Origin: UBA6912 sp963792895
Lineage (GTDB): Bacteria; Actinomycetota; Acidimicrobiia; Spongiisociales; UBA5794
DNA: 64,000 nucleotides
NCBI GenBank assembly: GCA_963792895.1
Contig: CAWBYA010000006.1
Location: 310,001-374,000 of the forward strand
Direction: 5' to 3'
Below the pieces are notes generated by a model that was not told the origin of the DNA, did no database searches, and was given only the letters and a program-made list of their open reading frames with translations. Positions within the stretch are counted from its first letter, which is position 1, and each line of letters opens with the position of its first letter. Made by a program: the position numbers and the translations under genes. Positions 1 to 8,504 of this stretch are shown one piece after another.

Positions 1-591
1 GCTCCGCTTGTAGGCGTTCGTGAGGTTGCTGCGCGTCCGGTAGGTGGGGGGGTCCAGCCCGTACGGGAGGACATTGAGCAGCCCGTCGACCAGGTCGACC
101 TCGACGAGGCCGGCCCCGACGTTGCGAAGATGCGAGGTGCGAATGAACCCGAAGACCTCGCTCGTCGACCAGCGATAGCCGAACACGAGGCCGAGTTCCT
201 CGTTCAACTCCTCGAACAGCACGCTGTCGCCTACCACCGTCTTGGCTATGGACCTCCGTGAGCCGGGCGGGTGGCATCGGTCGAAGGGCTCCCACAACGT
301 CTCAGCGGCCCCATTGCGCACCCTCATCACCGTCACCGGGCCGGTGATGCCTGCAGCCAGATGCAGCCGGTCGTCTGTCTCGTATGGGAAGAGTGCGTTG
401 GCCGCATCACGTCGCCCCGCCGTGAGCCCTCCGCTGCTCGATACGAAAAGCCAGTGATCCGAGTCGCTCACGATGCTCATCAGGAACGGGGCCATCTGAG
501 TCACGTCGGGGATGACGTAGTGCCCTACCCCGTCGATCTCGACGAGACCTTCGTCGAGATCTCCCAGGTTCGGGGTCTGCGAAGCGCTCAT
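1..591 (-). CDS. N-terminal part of a large protein, probable GH149-type beta-1,3-glucan phosphorylase (partial)
   Basis: The gene begins with ATG at 591, overlapping the stop of the upstream GH3 gene (ATGA), and runs off the left edge, so only about 197 residues are visible. The visible part contains FLMSIVSDSDHWLFVSSSGG near residue 37, then AGRRDAANALFPYETDD and FEELNEELGLVFGYRW. From memory this resembles the start of the roughly 1100-residue GH94-related proteins now placed in GH149, which phosphorolyse beta-1,3-gluco-oligosaccharides. No catalytic residues are visible in this part. A phosphorylase would fit a laminarin locus, because imported oligosaccharides would be split to glucose 1-phosphate. 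Family assignment is an inference from motif memory and context. The coding region itself is well supported by the overlap and uninterrupted frame. Confidence 0.55.
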   Translation of the reverse strand, partial: MSASQTPNLGDLDEGLVEIDGVGHYVIPDVTQMAPFLMSIVSDSDHWLFVSSSGGLTAGRRDAANALFPYETDDRLHLAAGITGPVTVMRVRNGAAETLWEPFDRCHPPGSRRSIAKTVVGDSVLFEELNEELGLVFGYRWSTSEVFGFIRTSHLRNVGAGLVEVDLVDGLLNVLPYGLDPPTYRTRSNLTNAYKRS

Positions 592-2393
592 GGTGTCGCC
601 GCCCCTGGGTCCGCCGGCCGCACGGCGACGTCGAGGTCGGAGGCGGCGCAACCAACTGCGAGGCCATGCCCCGCCGGATACAGCGGTGCGGCATCGGGTC
701 TGTCGAGGTCGGCTGCGGCGCGAGGCCACGGCTGGGGCGTCCGCCCCTCGAACGGAAAGCGGCCGAGGAGCAGGCCCGGCAATTCGGTGGCCTCGGTGCC
801 TGGAAGCCATGCAGCAACAACGGCGTCGGCGCGGCTGAGTACATCGGGAGCGACGAGCGGTCGACCTGAGAAGATCACCAGCACCAAGCGATCGCACCTC
901 GCCCGCATCCTCTCGAACACGATCCGATCCTCTTCCCGAACCGTGGGGACGGCGCGGTCGCCGGGTCCTTCCGCATACGGATCTTCGGCGACGCACACGA
1001 CACCGACCTCCGCCGATTCTCCGCCGGGAAAGCGCCCATCTGCCGCAAACCGAACACCAGGCACCGCGGCCTCGAGGGCCTCACGCAGCGTCGTGCCTTT
1101 CGTGATGGGTCCCGCCGCTCCCTGCCACTCCACCGTCCAACCACCGCATTGCAGTCCGATGTCGTCGGCGGCGACACCTGCGACATCCAGCAACGCGGGC
1201 ACCGGCTTCAGCGGGAGCGTGCCGTTGTTGGCGAGCAACACCGCGCTGCGGCGCGCCGCCTCGGCGGCGACGGCACGGTGCTCGGCGGCGCCGACAACGG
1301 CCAGTGGCGGGCGATCCGGTGCGCCACGCGTTGGCTCGATGGACGCTTTTGCGGTCAGGATTCGCCGTACGGCATCGTTGATGCGCTCCACGGGTATGCG
1401 ACCGTTCGCGACCGCCCGAGTTGTCGCGTCGATGAAACGTGCGAAGTCGAAAGGGACCATCACCATGTCGATGCCGGCGTTGACGGCAGCCACGACGGAC
1501 TCGTCGTAACTCGGTGCGAGCTGGTCGAGGCCCATCCAGTCGGTGACGACGAACCCATCGAAAGCCAACTCGCCCTTCAGCACATCCGTGAGAAGGCGCC
1601 GATGGCCGTGGATCTTGTCCCCGTGCCACGAGCTGTACGACGCCATGACCGTGCCTGCGCCGGCGGCGATCCCCGCGATGTAGGGCCGCAGGTGGACGGA
1701 CCGCAACACCTCTTCGGAAACCCGCAGGTCTCCTTGGTCGATCCGCCAGTCAGGGCCCCAGCCGTCCCACCAATCGACCCAAGGCGCACGTGTGACCGAC
1801 TCCCACGTCGTCCCACCGTCGCCGACGAAGTGCTTGAGACAGGCGAGAACCGGAACCTCGTCCCCCGACCCACCTCGCAGACCTTCGACCATGGCCGCCC
1901 CGAGCCGGGAGACCAGGGCGGGGTCGCGACCGAAGCCCTCGTACGTACGCCCCCAGCGGATGTCATGCGGGACGGCGACCGTCGGGGCGAACGTCCACCG
2001 CACCCCGGTCGCCGCCATCTCGAGCGCAGTGGCTCTGCCGATTCGACGCACGAGGTCGGCGTCGCCGGTGGCCCCGAGACCGATGTTGTGGGGAAAGATC
2101 GTCGCCCCCCTCACGTTGCTGTGGCCATGCACCGCATCGACGCCGTAGAGGAGCGGCACACCGAGCCGGCTCTCCCTGCCCGCCTCGAGGAACGAATCGA
2201 CCATGGCTGCCCACGACGAGGCATCGTTGGTCGGCGGGTTGCCGCCGCCCCCGCTCAGGATCGAGCCGATGCCGTGGTCTGCGACCTCGGCCGGTGTGAT
2301 GCTGCCCTTGTCGACCTGCGTCATCTGACCGATCTTCTCGGCGAGCGTCATCCTTGCGATGTGCTCGATCGCTCGCGCCGTCACCTCAGGCAT
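588..2393 (-). CDS. GH3 family beta-glucosidase / exo-beta-glucanase
   Basis: This 601-residue protein has the full two-domain layout of plant-type and bacterial GH3 exo-beta-glucanases, and its length matches the roughly 605 residues of barley ExoI. Visible landmarks are GVDAVHG (84-90), GRTYEGFGRDP (148-158), CLKHFVGDGGT (185-195), the nucleophile motif FVVTDWMG with Asp285, CGGWTVEWQG (416-425), and a probable acid/base Glu475 in DPYAEGPGD. It would remove glucose from the ends of beta-1,3- or beta-1,4-gluco-oligosaccharides. No signal peptide is apparent, so it should act in the cytoplasm on imported sugars. It lies between the secreted GH16 gene and the phosphorylase-like gene, with which it overlaps by four bases. 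Substrate linkage cannot be read from the sequence; the neighbours favour beta-1,3. Confidence 0.93.
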   Translation of the reverse strand: MPEVTARAIEHIARMTLAEKIGQMTQVDKGSITPAEVADHGIGSILSGGGGNPPTNDASSWAAMVDSFLEAGRESRLGVPLLYGVDAVHGHSNVRGATIFPHNIGLGATGDADLVRRIGRATALEMAATGVRWTFAPTVAVPHDIRWGRTYEGFGRDPALVSRLGAAMVEGLRGGSGDEVPVLACLKHFVGDGGTTWESVTRAPWVDWWDGWGPDWRIDQGDLRVSEEVLRSVHLRPYIAGIAAGAGTVMASYSSWHGDKIHGHRRLLTDVLKGELAFDGFVVTDWMGLDQLAPSYDESVVAAVNAGIDMVMVPFDFARFIDATTRAVANGRIPVERINDAVRRILTAKASIEPTRGAPDRPPLAVVGAAEHRAVAAEAARRSAVLLANNGTLPLKPVPALLDVAGVAADDIGLQCGGWTVEWQGAAGPITKGTTLREALEAAVPGVRFAADGRFPGGESAEVGVVCVAEDPYAEGPGDRAVPTVREEDRIVFERMRARCDRLVLVIFSGRPLVAPDVLSRADAVVAAWLPGTEATELPGLLLGRFPFEGRTPQPWPRAAADLDRPDAAPLYPAGHGLAVGCAASDLDVAVRPADPGAATP

Positions 2394-2414
2394 CTCCTTG
2401 TAGCGAAGGGATGG

Positions 2415-2441
2415 GCTCCGGCCGGAGGAACCGGCCGGAGC
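2415..2441 (-). terminator. Strong intercistronic hairpin between the giant GH16 gene and the GH3 gene
   Basis: A perfect 11-base-pair inverted repeat (GCTCCGGCCGG and its complement) with a 5-base loop lies in the 72-base gap between the stop at 2466 and the start at 2393. No T-run follows on the transcribed strand, so it may be a weak terminator or an mRNA-stabilising hairpin rather than a full terminator. It could lower GH3 expression relative to the secreted enzyme. Confidence 0.5.
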
Positions 2442-2465
2442 TCATGCACGAGCGAGCGGAGGACC

Positions 2466-5400
2466 TCACTCGAGTTCGAACGCTCCCACGTCGCACCCCG
2501 CACCCTGCGGGCGCGTGACACCGCGCTGGTCGGTCGCCGGGCAGACGGCGGCGTCTGCTGCATCGATCGCCGGGCTGCCGGCGAGCAGCGCATGCGTCAG
2601 CGTGGGCCCACCGTTGTCGGCCAGGGGGCCAAGCAGCGCATCGGTATTCGATTGGTCGGTGGTCCCATTCGGGTTGCACGATCCATCGCTGATGACGTTC
2701 GATCCGCCCGACGTGATCGTCGCCGCACCGCCGCCCTCGATCGCACAGGCGAAGGCGCCACCGAAGCCCGCCAACACGTTGTTGGTCAGCGTTGCGTTGG
2801 CCGCTGCGCCGAACGTCGCAACGAGGATGCCCGAGGCGGTGCCCGCCGGAGCCACGTTCTCGGCGAACGTCGAGTTGGTCACAGTGAGCTCGCCGTCGGT
2901 GTGGAATATGCCACCCCCGTGCCACGCGGTCGACGTATTGCCGCTGAACGTGCTGTTGACGACCGTCGAGTTGCCCAGGGACCGCAGACCGCCGGCGACG
3001 TCGCCGGACAGATTGCCGGACACCGTGCTGCGGGTGATGTTGATCGTCGAGTTGAAGAACCCGTAGATCCCGCCCGCTGGCTGATTGAACGACGTGTTGT
3101 CACTGACCGTGCTGTCGGTCAGGTTCAGCACGGCGCCATCACCGTTGTAGATGCCGCCGCCGCCGAGCTCGAAGCTCGCCGGACCGGAGCTGTTCTCGGT
3201 GTTGGCGGTCACTATGACCCGCTCGAGGCTCAGGTCGCCGTAGTTGAGGATGCCTCCACCCTGTGGCGCAGCTACACCATCACGGATGACGAGATCGTTC
3301 ATGGAAACCACGGCGTCAGCTTGGACCTGGAGCACCCGTGACGCACCGCCGCCGCTGATCGTGACAGGGGCAGCGCCAGAGGCGTCGACCGTGACCGAGC
3401 TGTCGATGGTGAGCTGGCCGGACGTCAGCGTCAGCGTCCCACCGGCGAGGCCGGCAACGAACGTGATCGTGCCGTCGTCGGCGATGAGAGCCAGCGCCTC
3501 ACGCAGCGAGCCGGGCCCGCTGTCGTCGAGGTTGGTCACCACCAACTCGGTCGGGGGCGGGACGGGAACCCGCTGGACGAAGTCGATGCGGGCCTCACCG
3601 CTGGCCGTGCCGTTGGGGAAGGCCAAGCCGTAGCCCCAGACCTCGTCGAGGCCGAGCCCGTCGTTCGGGGCGCCGGCCGGCTGGTCGGCGCTGCGGACGA
3701 AGTCGGTCATCGGGATCGACACCTGCTGCCAGCCCGTCGAGCTGTCGGTGAAGGTGGCCTCGAACCGCTCGGCGGTATCGGGACCCTGATAGACCCGGAC
3801 GTAGTCGACCAGGTACTCCTGCGGGTACGTGTTCGCGGGATCGACCGGGCCACCGAAGTTGCCACCGATGGCGAAGTTGAGCAACAGGTAGAACGGCTTC
3901 TCGAACACCCACGGCCCCGGCACGTCGGACGGCTCGGCCTGGTGGTACTGAATGCCGTCCACGTACCACGTGATGAGATTTGGCTCCCACTCGACGGTGA
4001 ACGTGTGGTAGTTGTTGTACACCGGCTCGCCGAAGTCGTAGATGTCGCCGAACGCATTGCCTCCGTTGTACCCGGGGCCGTGGATCGTGCCGAAGATCTC
4101 GTTCGGGAGACGGCTGACGTACTCCATGAAGTCGATCTCGCCCGCAGCCGGCCACGGGTTGTAGGTGATATCGGTGCCGAGGCTCCAGAACGCCGGCCAC
4201 AGTCCGTCGCCGCCGTCCGGCACCCGCAGCCTCGACTCGATGCGCCCGTAGGCGAACTCGGCCTTGTGATGCGTGATCAGGCGGGCCGAGGCGTACTCGC
4301 ACGGACCGTAGTAGCACTGGAGTGACGGGTCGGCTTCGTCGAGGGTGATCACGAGGTTGCCGCTGCCGTCCGTGGACGAGTTGGCCGGGTCGTCCGTGTA
4401 GTACTGCAACTCGGAGTTGCCCCATCCGGGGATTCCGTTGACGGTGCCGTCGCCGATCTCGTAGCTCCAGTTGGCCGGGTCGGGTGGCGCCCCCGCAGGG
4501 CCATCGAACTCGTCGCTCCACGCCAGCGTCCATCCCGACGGGCCGGGGTCGGGGGCGCGGTTGTCCTTGAGCGTGACGGTGATCTCCTCGCCGCCGCCGG
4601 CGCCGCGGTACCAGAACGAGAGGCTCTCGGTCCCGGTCCAGTCCTGCCCGATCGGGAAGTCGCGCACCAGCGCCGCATCCGAGCCGCCGGCGGTGATCGC
4701 CTGCCCGTCGTAGGTGGCTCCGTTGAACGGCACCACGTCGGGGTTGCAGGGCAAGCCGGTCTCGTTGAACCGGAAGTGGAACACGAGATCGGTATCGCCA
4801 TCGCCGTCGACATCCTCCTCATGCCGCTTGGCAAGACCCGTCTTCTTGTCGACGTGGGTCTCCGAGGCGTCACCGAGGGTGACCGTCGTATGGTCGACGG
4901 TCGTGGCGTCGAAGTCGGGCGTGCTCAGGAGCTGCACGGGGATGACCCCGTTGCCCTGGTTGCACACTGCGCCCTCGACATTGATGTCGACGCTGCGCGG
5001 GAGCGTCGCCACGCCGACGTTCTCGACGGCGTCCTGGCCCGGACGTGCGTCGGCATCGCTGCTCTCGGTCCGGACTGCGTCGAGCTCCGCGGGGCCTTCG
5101 GTGTCCCACAGGAAAGCACCCTGCTCGAAGTCGTCCAGCAGGTCGGGGTCGAACTGCTCGTCGTCTTCGATGCGCACGGCCGCCTGGAATTGCGCCCCGA
5201 GCTCGACATCGACCGGGTTGGAGAGTCGCAGGATGATCCGCTTGTCCCCGGCGAACTTGCTGTTGTCGAACGTCTCGACCGGGAAGGTCAGCTCACTCGG
5301 TCCACCGTTGTCGAAGGTCAGCGTGCCGCTGGTGGGGGTGTAGTCCTCGCCGGGCACGGCGCTCGCCGGCTCCGTCGTGTAGTCGATGCTGACCTGGGCC

Positions 5401-7388
5401 GGGTCGTCAGGACCCATCGGCCGGTTGAGCTTGACCCCGACATCACCCGTCGTTCCTTCCAGGATGTCCGTCTCCGTGAGAGCGAAGTTGACGGCCAGCG
5501 CAGGCGGTTCGGCGACACCGTACAGGCTCACCTCGTCGACGTAATAGGTCTGCGGTCCGCCGGTACCCAGCGTCCCGATGGCGTAACCGTGCATCTCGAA
5601 CAGGTTCAACCCGTCGTTGGGGGCGCCGTTGCCGACGTCCTTGCGGACGAAGCTCGAGAAGGGGAACTCCAGCAGTTGCCAGCCGGTGAAATCGTCTACG
5701 AAGTCGACCGTCCAGCGCTCGGCGTCGTCGGTGGTGGACCCTGGATTGCGGTTGTCGAGGATGTCGATGAACACCGTGGTTCCAGAGCTGTTGCCGTGGA
5801 ACCACAGCGAGAAGCCCTCGCTGGTCGACCAGTCCTGCGGGAGCCACGTGTCCATCGACGAGTTCGTGAAGCCGTGGATGAACCCGGCGAACGAGGTCAC
5901 GTCGACATCCATCTGCAGCACGCTGTTGGGCGTACCCACGGCCGGCAGAGTCGGTGCGGGTGGCGTCGCGGGGTTGGAGATGACGACCGAGCTGCCTGCG
6001 CCGTTGAACGTGCAGAAACCGAGCGGGAGCCCGCCCGCCGGGCACGGGGTGCCTGGTGCCACACCACTCTCGAAGTCGTCGATCACGGTTGTCGGAGCGG
6101 GCAGAACGGGCAGCTCGGCGGTGAACGTCCAGTAGTCAGTACGGAAGTTGACGTCGCTGCCGTCGTTGCCGATCACGGCAATGACCACATTGATCAGCTC
6201 GCCGTTGCCACCGCGTGCGGGCGGTATCGGATCGAGCACGCCGTTTCCGCCGGTCAAGAACGAGTTGTCGTCGAAGAAGTCGTCAAGCGGGACTGACACG
6301 AGCTGCCAGCCGCCCCCGCTCGTGGCGCAGGGTCCGGCCGCAGAGACGACGCAGTTGTACTGGAACTCGTCGTCGTCGGGTGGGTTGATCGCACCGTCCG
6401 AGTTGTCGTCTTCCTGGAGGTTGAGCTCGAGGGTGTAGTCCTGGCCGCCGTTGGGGTTGATCCAGAAGTTGAAGTAGTCGGTACCCGACAGGTCGCTCGG
6501 GTTGGTGCGCCCAAAGCCGCCGTAGAAGCCGGGCACGCCGCCGGAGCCCCATCCGGTCTCGAGCGAGAAGGCGCCGCCGTTGGCGGGCGGCAGATCGGCT
6601 GAGTTGGCGTTGATGCCGCCGCCCCCGACGCTGCCGGCGAAGGAGAACCACCCGTTTGCGAACGGATCGCCGTGCTCCATGTCGTCGAACAGCACTTCGT
6701 CGAACGCAAGCGGACCGCCGGAGCTGAAAGCCAAGTAGTCGAAGTCGACCTCGACGGTGGATGGGTTGGCGCCCTGCACGCCGGCGATGACGATGACGAT
6801 CTCGTCGAGGTCGCCGTTGAAGGTGCCGTCGCCGCCGGTGAACAGGTCGGTGAAGGCGCCGAGCGGAGCGCTGATCAACGTCCACTCATCATCGAACTCG
6901 GCGGAAGAGAACGTGGTGTCGAGCCGGAACGAGTCCTCGGCGCCGTCGGTCCACCCGTTGCCGTCGAGATCCTCTCGCAGGGTGATCTCGAGGGTGTATT
7001 GGTCGACGGTGGCGTCGCTCTGGTTGAGGACCCACACGTTGAACCACGGATCCGAGGGAGGTGTCACCTGCGCTGCGTTGTCGAGGTTCTTGAACGCCCC
7101 GCCGTAGAAGACGCTGTTGCTCCCCTGCCCACCCCAGCCCGTGCTGAAGTAATCAGTGCCTTCGTAGGGCCGGTCGGAGAGAGGGCCACCGCCGCCGCCG
7201 GCGTTGTTGCCACCGAAGAACCCCCAGTCTGACGTGTCGTTATCGTTGAAGTCGTCGATGACGGTTCCTGCCGCATCGGGCACCGCCAAAGAGGACGTTG
7301 GCACCAAGACCAGCATCGACGCTGCCAGCAACAGCGCCAGTGCCACGAACCGGCCTCGCCTGTTCTCCCTCATGATCACGTTGATCAT
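2466..7388 (-). CDS. Giant secreted multidomain GH16 laminarinase-like protein with nested domains and a beta-helix tail
   Basis: This 1640-residue protein starts with a signal peptide (hydrophobic stretch about 15-35). Three similar carbohydrate-binding-like beta-sandwich modules starting with DDF/IDDF follow at about 43-220, 226-430 and 433-622, then a Calx-beta-like region (about 625-750). A fourth module begins at DLLDDFEQG (about 748) but is interrupted twice. The first interruption is a calcium-binding-type domain at about 793-903 with DVDGDGDTDLVFHF. The second is a complete GH16 domain (about 953-1204) with catalytic EIDFME, Glu1084 and Glu1089. The module resumes at TAERFEATF and ends near 1274. 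A right-handed beta-helix of polymorphic-membrane-protein type fills 1282-1640 and ends in CDVGAFELE, as in choice-of-anchor Q proteins. It should cut long beta-1,3-glucan outside the cell or at its surface. AAGGA eight bases before ATG 7388 supports the start. Confidence 0.88.
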   Translation of the reverse strand: MINVIMRENRRGRFVALALLLAASMLVLVPTSSLAVPDAAGTVIDDFNDNDTSDWGFFGGNNAGGGGGPLSDRPYEGTDYFSTGWGGQGSNSVFYGGAFKNLDNAAQVTPPSDPWFNVWVLNQSDATVDQYTLEITLREDLDGNGWTDGAEDSFRLDTTFSSAEFDDEWTLISAPLGAFTDLFTGGDGTFNGDLDEIVIVIAGVQGANPSTVEVDFDYLAFSSGGPLAFDEVLFDDMEHGDPFANGWFSFAGSVGGGGINANSADLPPANGGAFSLETGWGSGGVPGFYGGFGRTNPSDLSGTDYFNFWINPNGGQDYTLELNLQEDDNSDGAINPPDDDEFQYNCVVSAAGPCATSGGGWQLVSVPLDDFFDDNSFLTGGNGVLDPIPPARGGNGELINVVIAVIGNDGSDVNFRTDYWTFTAELPVLPAPTTVIDDFESGVAPGTPCPAGGLPLGFCTFNGAGSSVVISNPATPPAPTLPAVGTPNSVLQMDVDVTSFAGFIHGFTNSSMDTWLPQDWSTSEGFSLWFHGNSSGTTVFIDILDNRNPGSTTDDAERWTVDFVDDFTGWQLLEFPFSSFVRKDVGNGAPNDGLNLFEMHGYAIGTLGTGGPQTYYVDEVSLYGVAEPPALAVNFALTETDILEGTTGDVGVKLNRPMGPDDPAQVSIDYTTEPASAVPGEDYTPTSGTLTFDNGGPSELTFPVETFDNSKFAGDKRIILRLSNPVDVELGAQFQAAVRIEDDEQFDPDLLDDFEQGAFLWDTEGPAELDAVRTESSDADARPGQDAVENVGVATLPRSVDINVEGAVCNQGNGVIPVQLLSTPDFDATTVDHTTVTLGDASETHVDKKTGLAKRHEEDVDGDGDTDLVFHFRFNETGLPCNPDVVPFNGATYDGQAITAGGSDAALVRDFPIGQDWTGTESLSFWYRGAGGGEEITVTLKDNRAPDPGPSGWTLAWSDEFDGPAGAPPDPANWSYEIGDGTVNGIPGWGNSELQYYTDDPANSSTDGSGNLVITLDEADPSLQCYYGPCEYASARLITHHKAEFAYGRIESRLRVPDGGDGLWPAFWSLGTDITYNPWPAAGEIDFMEYVSRLPNEIFGTIHGPGYNGGNAFGDIYDFGEPVYNNYHTFTVEWEPNLITWYVDGIQYHQAEPSDVPGPWVFEKPFYLLLNFAIGGNFGGPVDPANTYPQEYLVDYVRVYQGPDTAERFEATFTDSSTGWQQVSIPMTDFVRSADQPAGAPNDGLGLDEVWGYGLAFPNGTASGEARIDFVQRVPVPPPTELVVTNLDDSGPGSLREALALIADDGTITFVAGLAGGTLTLTSGQLTIDSSVTVDASGAAPVTISGGGASRVLQVQADAVVSMNDLVIRDGVAAPQGGGILNYGDLSLERVIVTANTENSSGPASFELGGGGIYNGDGAVLNLTDSTVSDNTSFNQPAGGIYGFFNSTINITRSTVSGNLSGDVAGGLRSLGNSTVVNSTFSGNTSTAWHGGGIFHTDGELTVTNSTFAENVAPAGTASGILVATFGAAANATLTNNVLAGFGGAFACAIEGGGAATITSGGSNVISDGSCNPNGTTDQSNTDALLGPLADNGGPTLTHALLAGSPAIDAADAAVCPATDQRGVTRPQGAGCDVGAFELE

Positions 7389-7508
7389 CCCCTTTGTCCT
7401 TCCGCCGGCAGCTTCGCCGGATCGCTTGTGCTCACTGTCGAGGCCCGATTCCGTCGTCCGCCGGATCCCTCGCTTGGCGGCCCTACCGGTGGTCGATTCG
7501 TCACTTGC

Positions 7509-8504
7509 TCATTCCCCGTCGATCGGCTGGTAGACGCGGACGTAGTCGACGTACATGTACTGCGGGAACTCCACGTCGAGGCCGATGGGTCCCGGCATCG
7601 TGCCACCCAACGCCAGGTTGAGGATGAAGAAGAACGGCTTGTCGAAGACCCAGCGGTCGTCCACGATGTCGCTGCTCTTCTCCCCGTACTGCTCACCATC
7701 GAAGAACCAGCGGATCCCGTCGACGTCCCACTCGACCGCGTAGGTGTGGAACTCATCGGGGATCGGTCCATCGTGTCGATACGTGGCCCCGAGGCTGCCC
7801 GCTCCGGAGTATCCGGGACCGTGCAGATTGCCGTAGGCGAGAATCGGTTCCTTGCCGACGAACTCCATGATGTCGATCTCGCCAACGAACGGCCAGTTGC
7901 TGTCGTCGGGGTTCTCCGTGTCTCGCCCGAAGTCTGCACCCAGCATCCAGAAGGCCGGCCACATACCCTGGCCGGCAGGCACCTTGATGCGGGCCTCGAG
8001 ATAGCCGTACTGGAACTCCTGGAGGCCCTGGGTCTTGAGACGAGCGGACGTGTAGTACGACTCCTCGAAACGCTCCTGGCGGCCCTCGATGACCAGCAAA
8101 CCGTTCTGCAGCCGGGCGTTCTCTGGCCGATCGGTGTAGTACTGCGACTCGCCGTTCCCCCAGCCCCAGCCGCCGATGTCGTACGTCCAGTTCTCCTGGT
8201 CGATGGTGTCGCCGTCGAACTCGTCGCTCCATACGAGCTCGAAGCCCTCCGGTGGGTCGACGGGAATCGGCGGCGGCGGAACGATGGTCGTTGTTGTCGT
8301 CGGAGGCGCAGCAGTCGTTGTGCTCTCGGGCGTGGGGGCCGAGGTTGTCGCAACCCCTTGGGTGGACGTTGCTGCAGCGGTCCGGTCCTCATCACCGGAG
8401 GACGCGGAGCCGCACGCCGAGGAGGCGAGCAGCAAGGCAAGGGCGAGCACCGCGCTTCGCCCGCCACTCATCGAACGGATCGACCGTCGGCGCAGTGCAC
8501 TCAT
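7509..8504 (-). CDS. Secreted GH16 endo-beta-1,3-glucanase lipoprotein
   Basis: Starting at ATG 8504 the protein has 331 residues. An arginine-rich N-terminus and a hydrophobic stretch lead to a lipobox LASSAC with Cys31, so it should be a membrane-anchored lipoprotein. A Thr/Ala/Pro-rich linker (about 40-80) joins the anchor to a GH16 domain (about 88-330) with VWSDEFDG at its start, catalytic GEIDIMEFVG (Glu209, Glu214), HGPGYSG after it, and VDYVRVYQ at the end. These are features of bacterial laminarinases. The start was chosen because ATG 8504 overlaps the stop of the preceding dehydratase gene as ATGA; an upstream in-frame start would run far into that gene. It probably trims glucan at the cell surface for the ABC importer. 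Confidence 0.92.
   Translation of the reverse strand: MSALRRRSIRSMSGGRSAVLALALLLASSACGSASSGDEDRTAAATSTQGVATTSAPTPESTTTAAPPTTTTTIVPPPPIPVDPPEGFELVWSDEFDGDTIDQENWTYDIGGWGWGNGESQYYTDRPENARLQNGLLVIEGRQERFEESYYTSARLKTQGLQEFQYGYLEARIKVPAGQGMWPAFWMLGADFGRDTENPDDSNWPFVGEIDIMEFVGKEPILAYGNLHGPGYSGAGSLGATYRHDGPIPDEFHTYAVEWDVDGIRWFFDGEQYGEKSSDIVDDRWVFDKPFFFILNLALGGTMPGPIGLDVEFPQYMYVDYVRVYQPIDGE

Noticed and set aside
1149..3341. A 730-residue open frame on the plus strand
   Set aside because: It is antisense to the GH3 gene and the giant GH16 gene, both with clear motifs, and its translation has the low-complexity Arg/Asp-rich look of a shadow frame.
4776..6296. A 506-residue plus-strand frame inside the giant GH16 gene
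   Set aside because: Antisense shadow; no ribosome site or motif.
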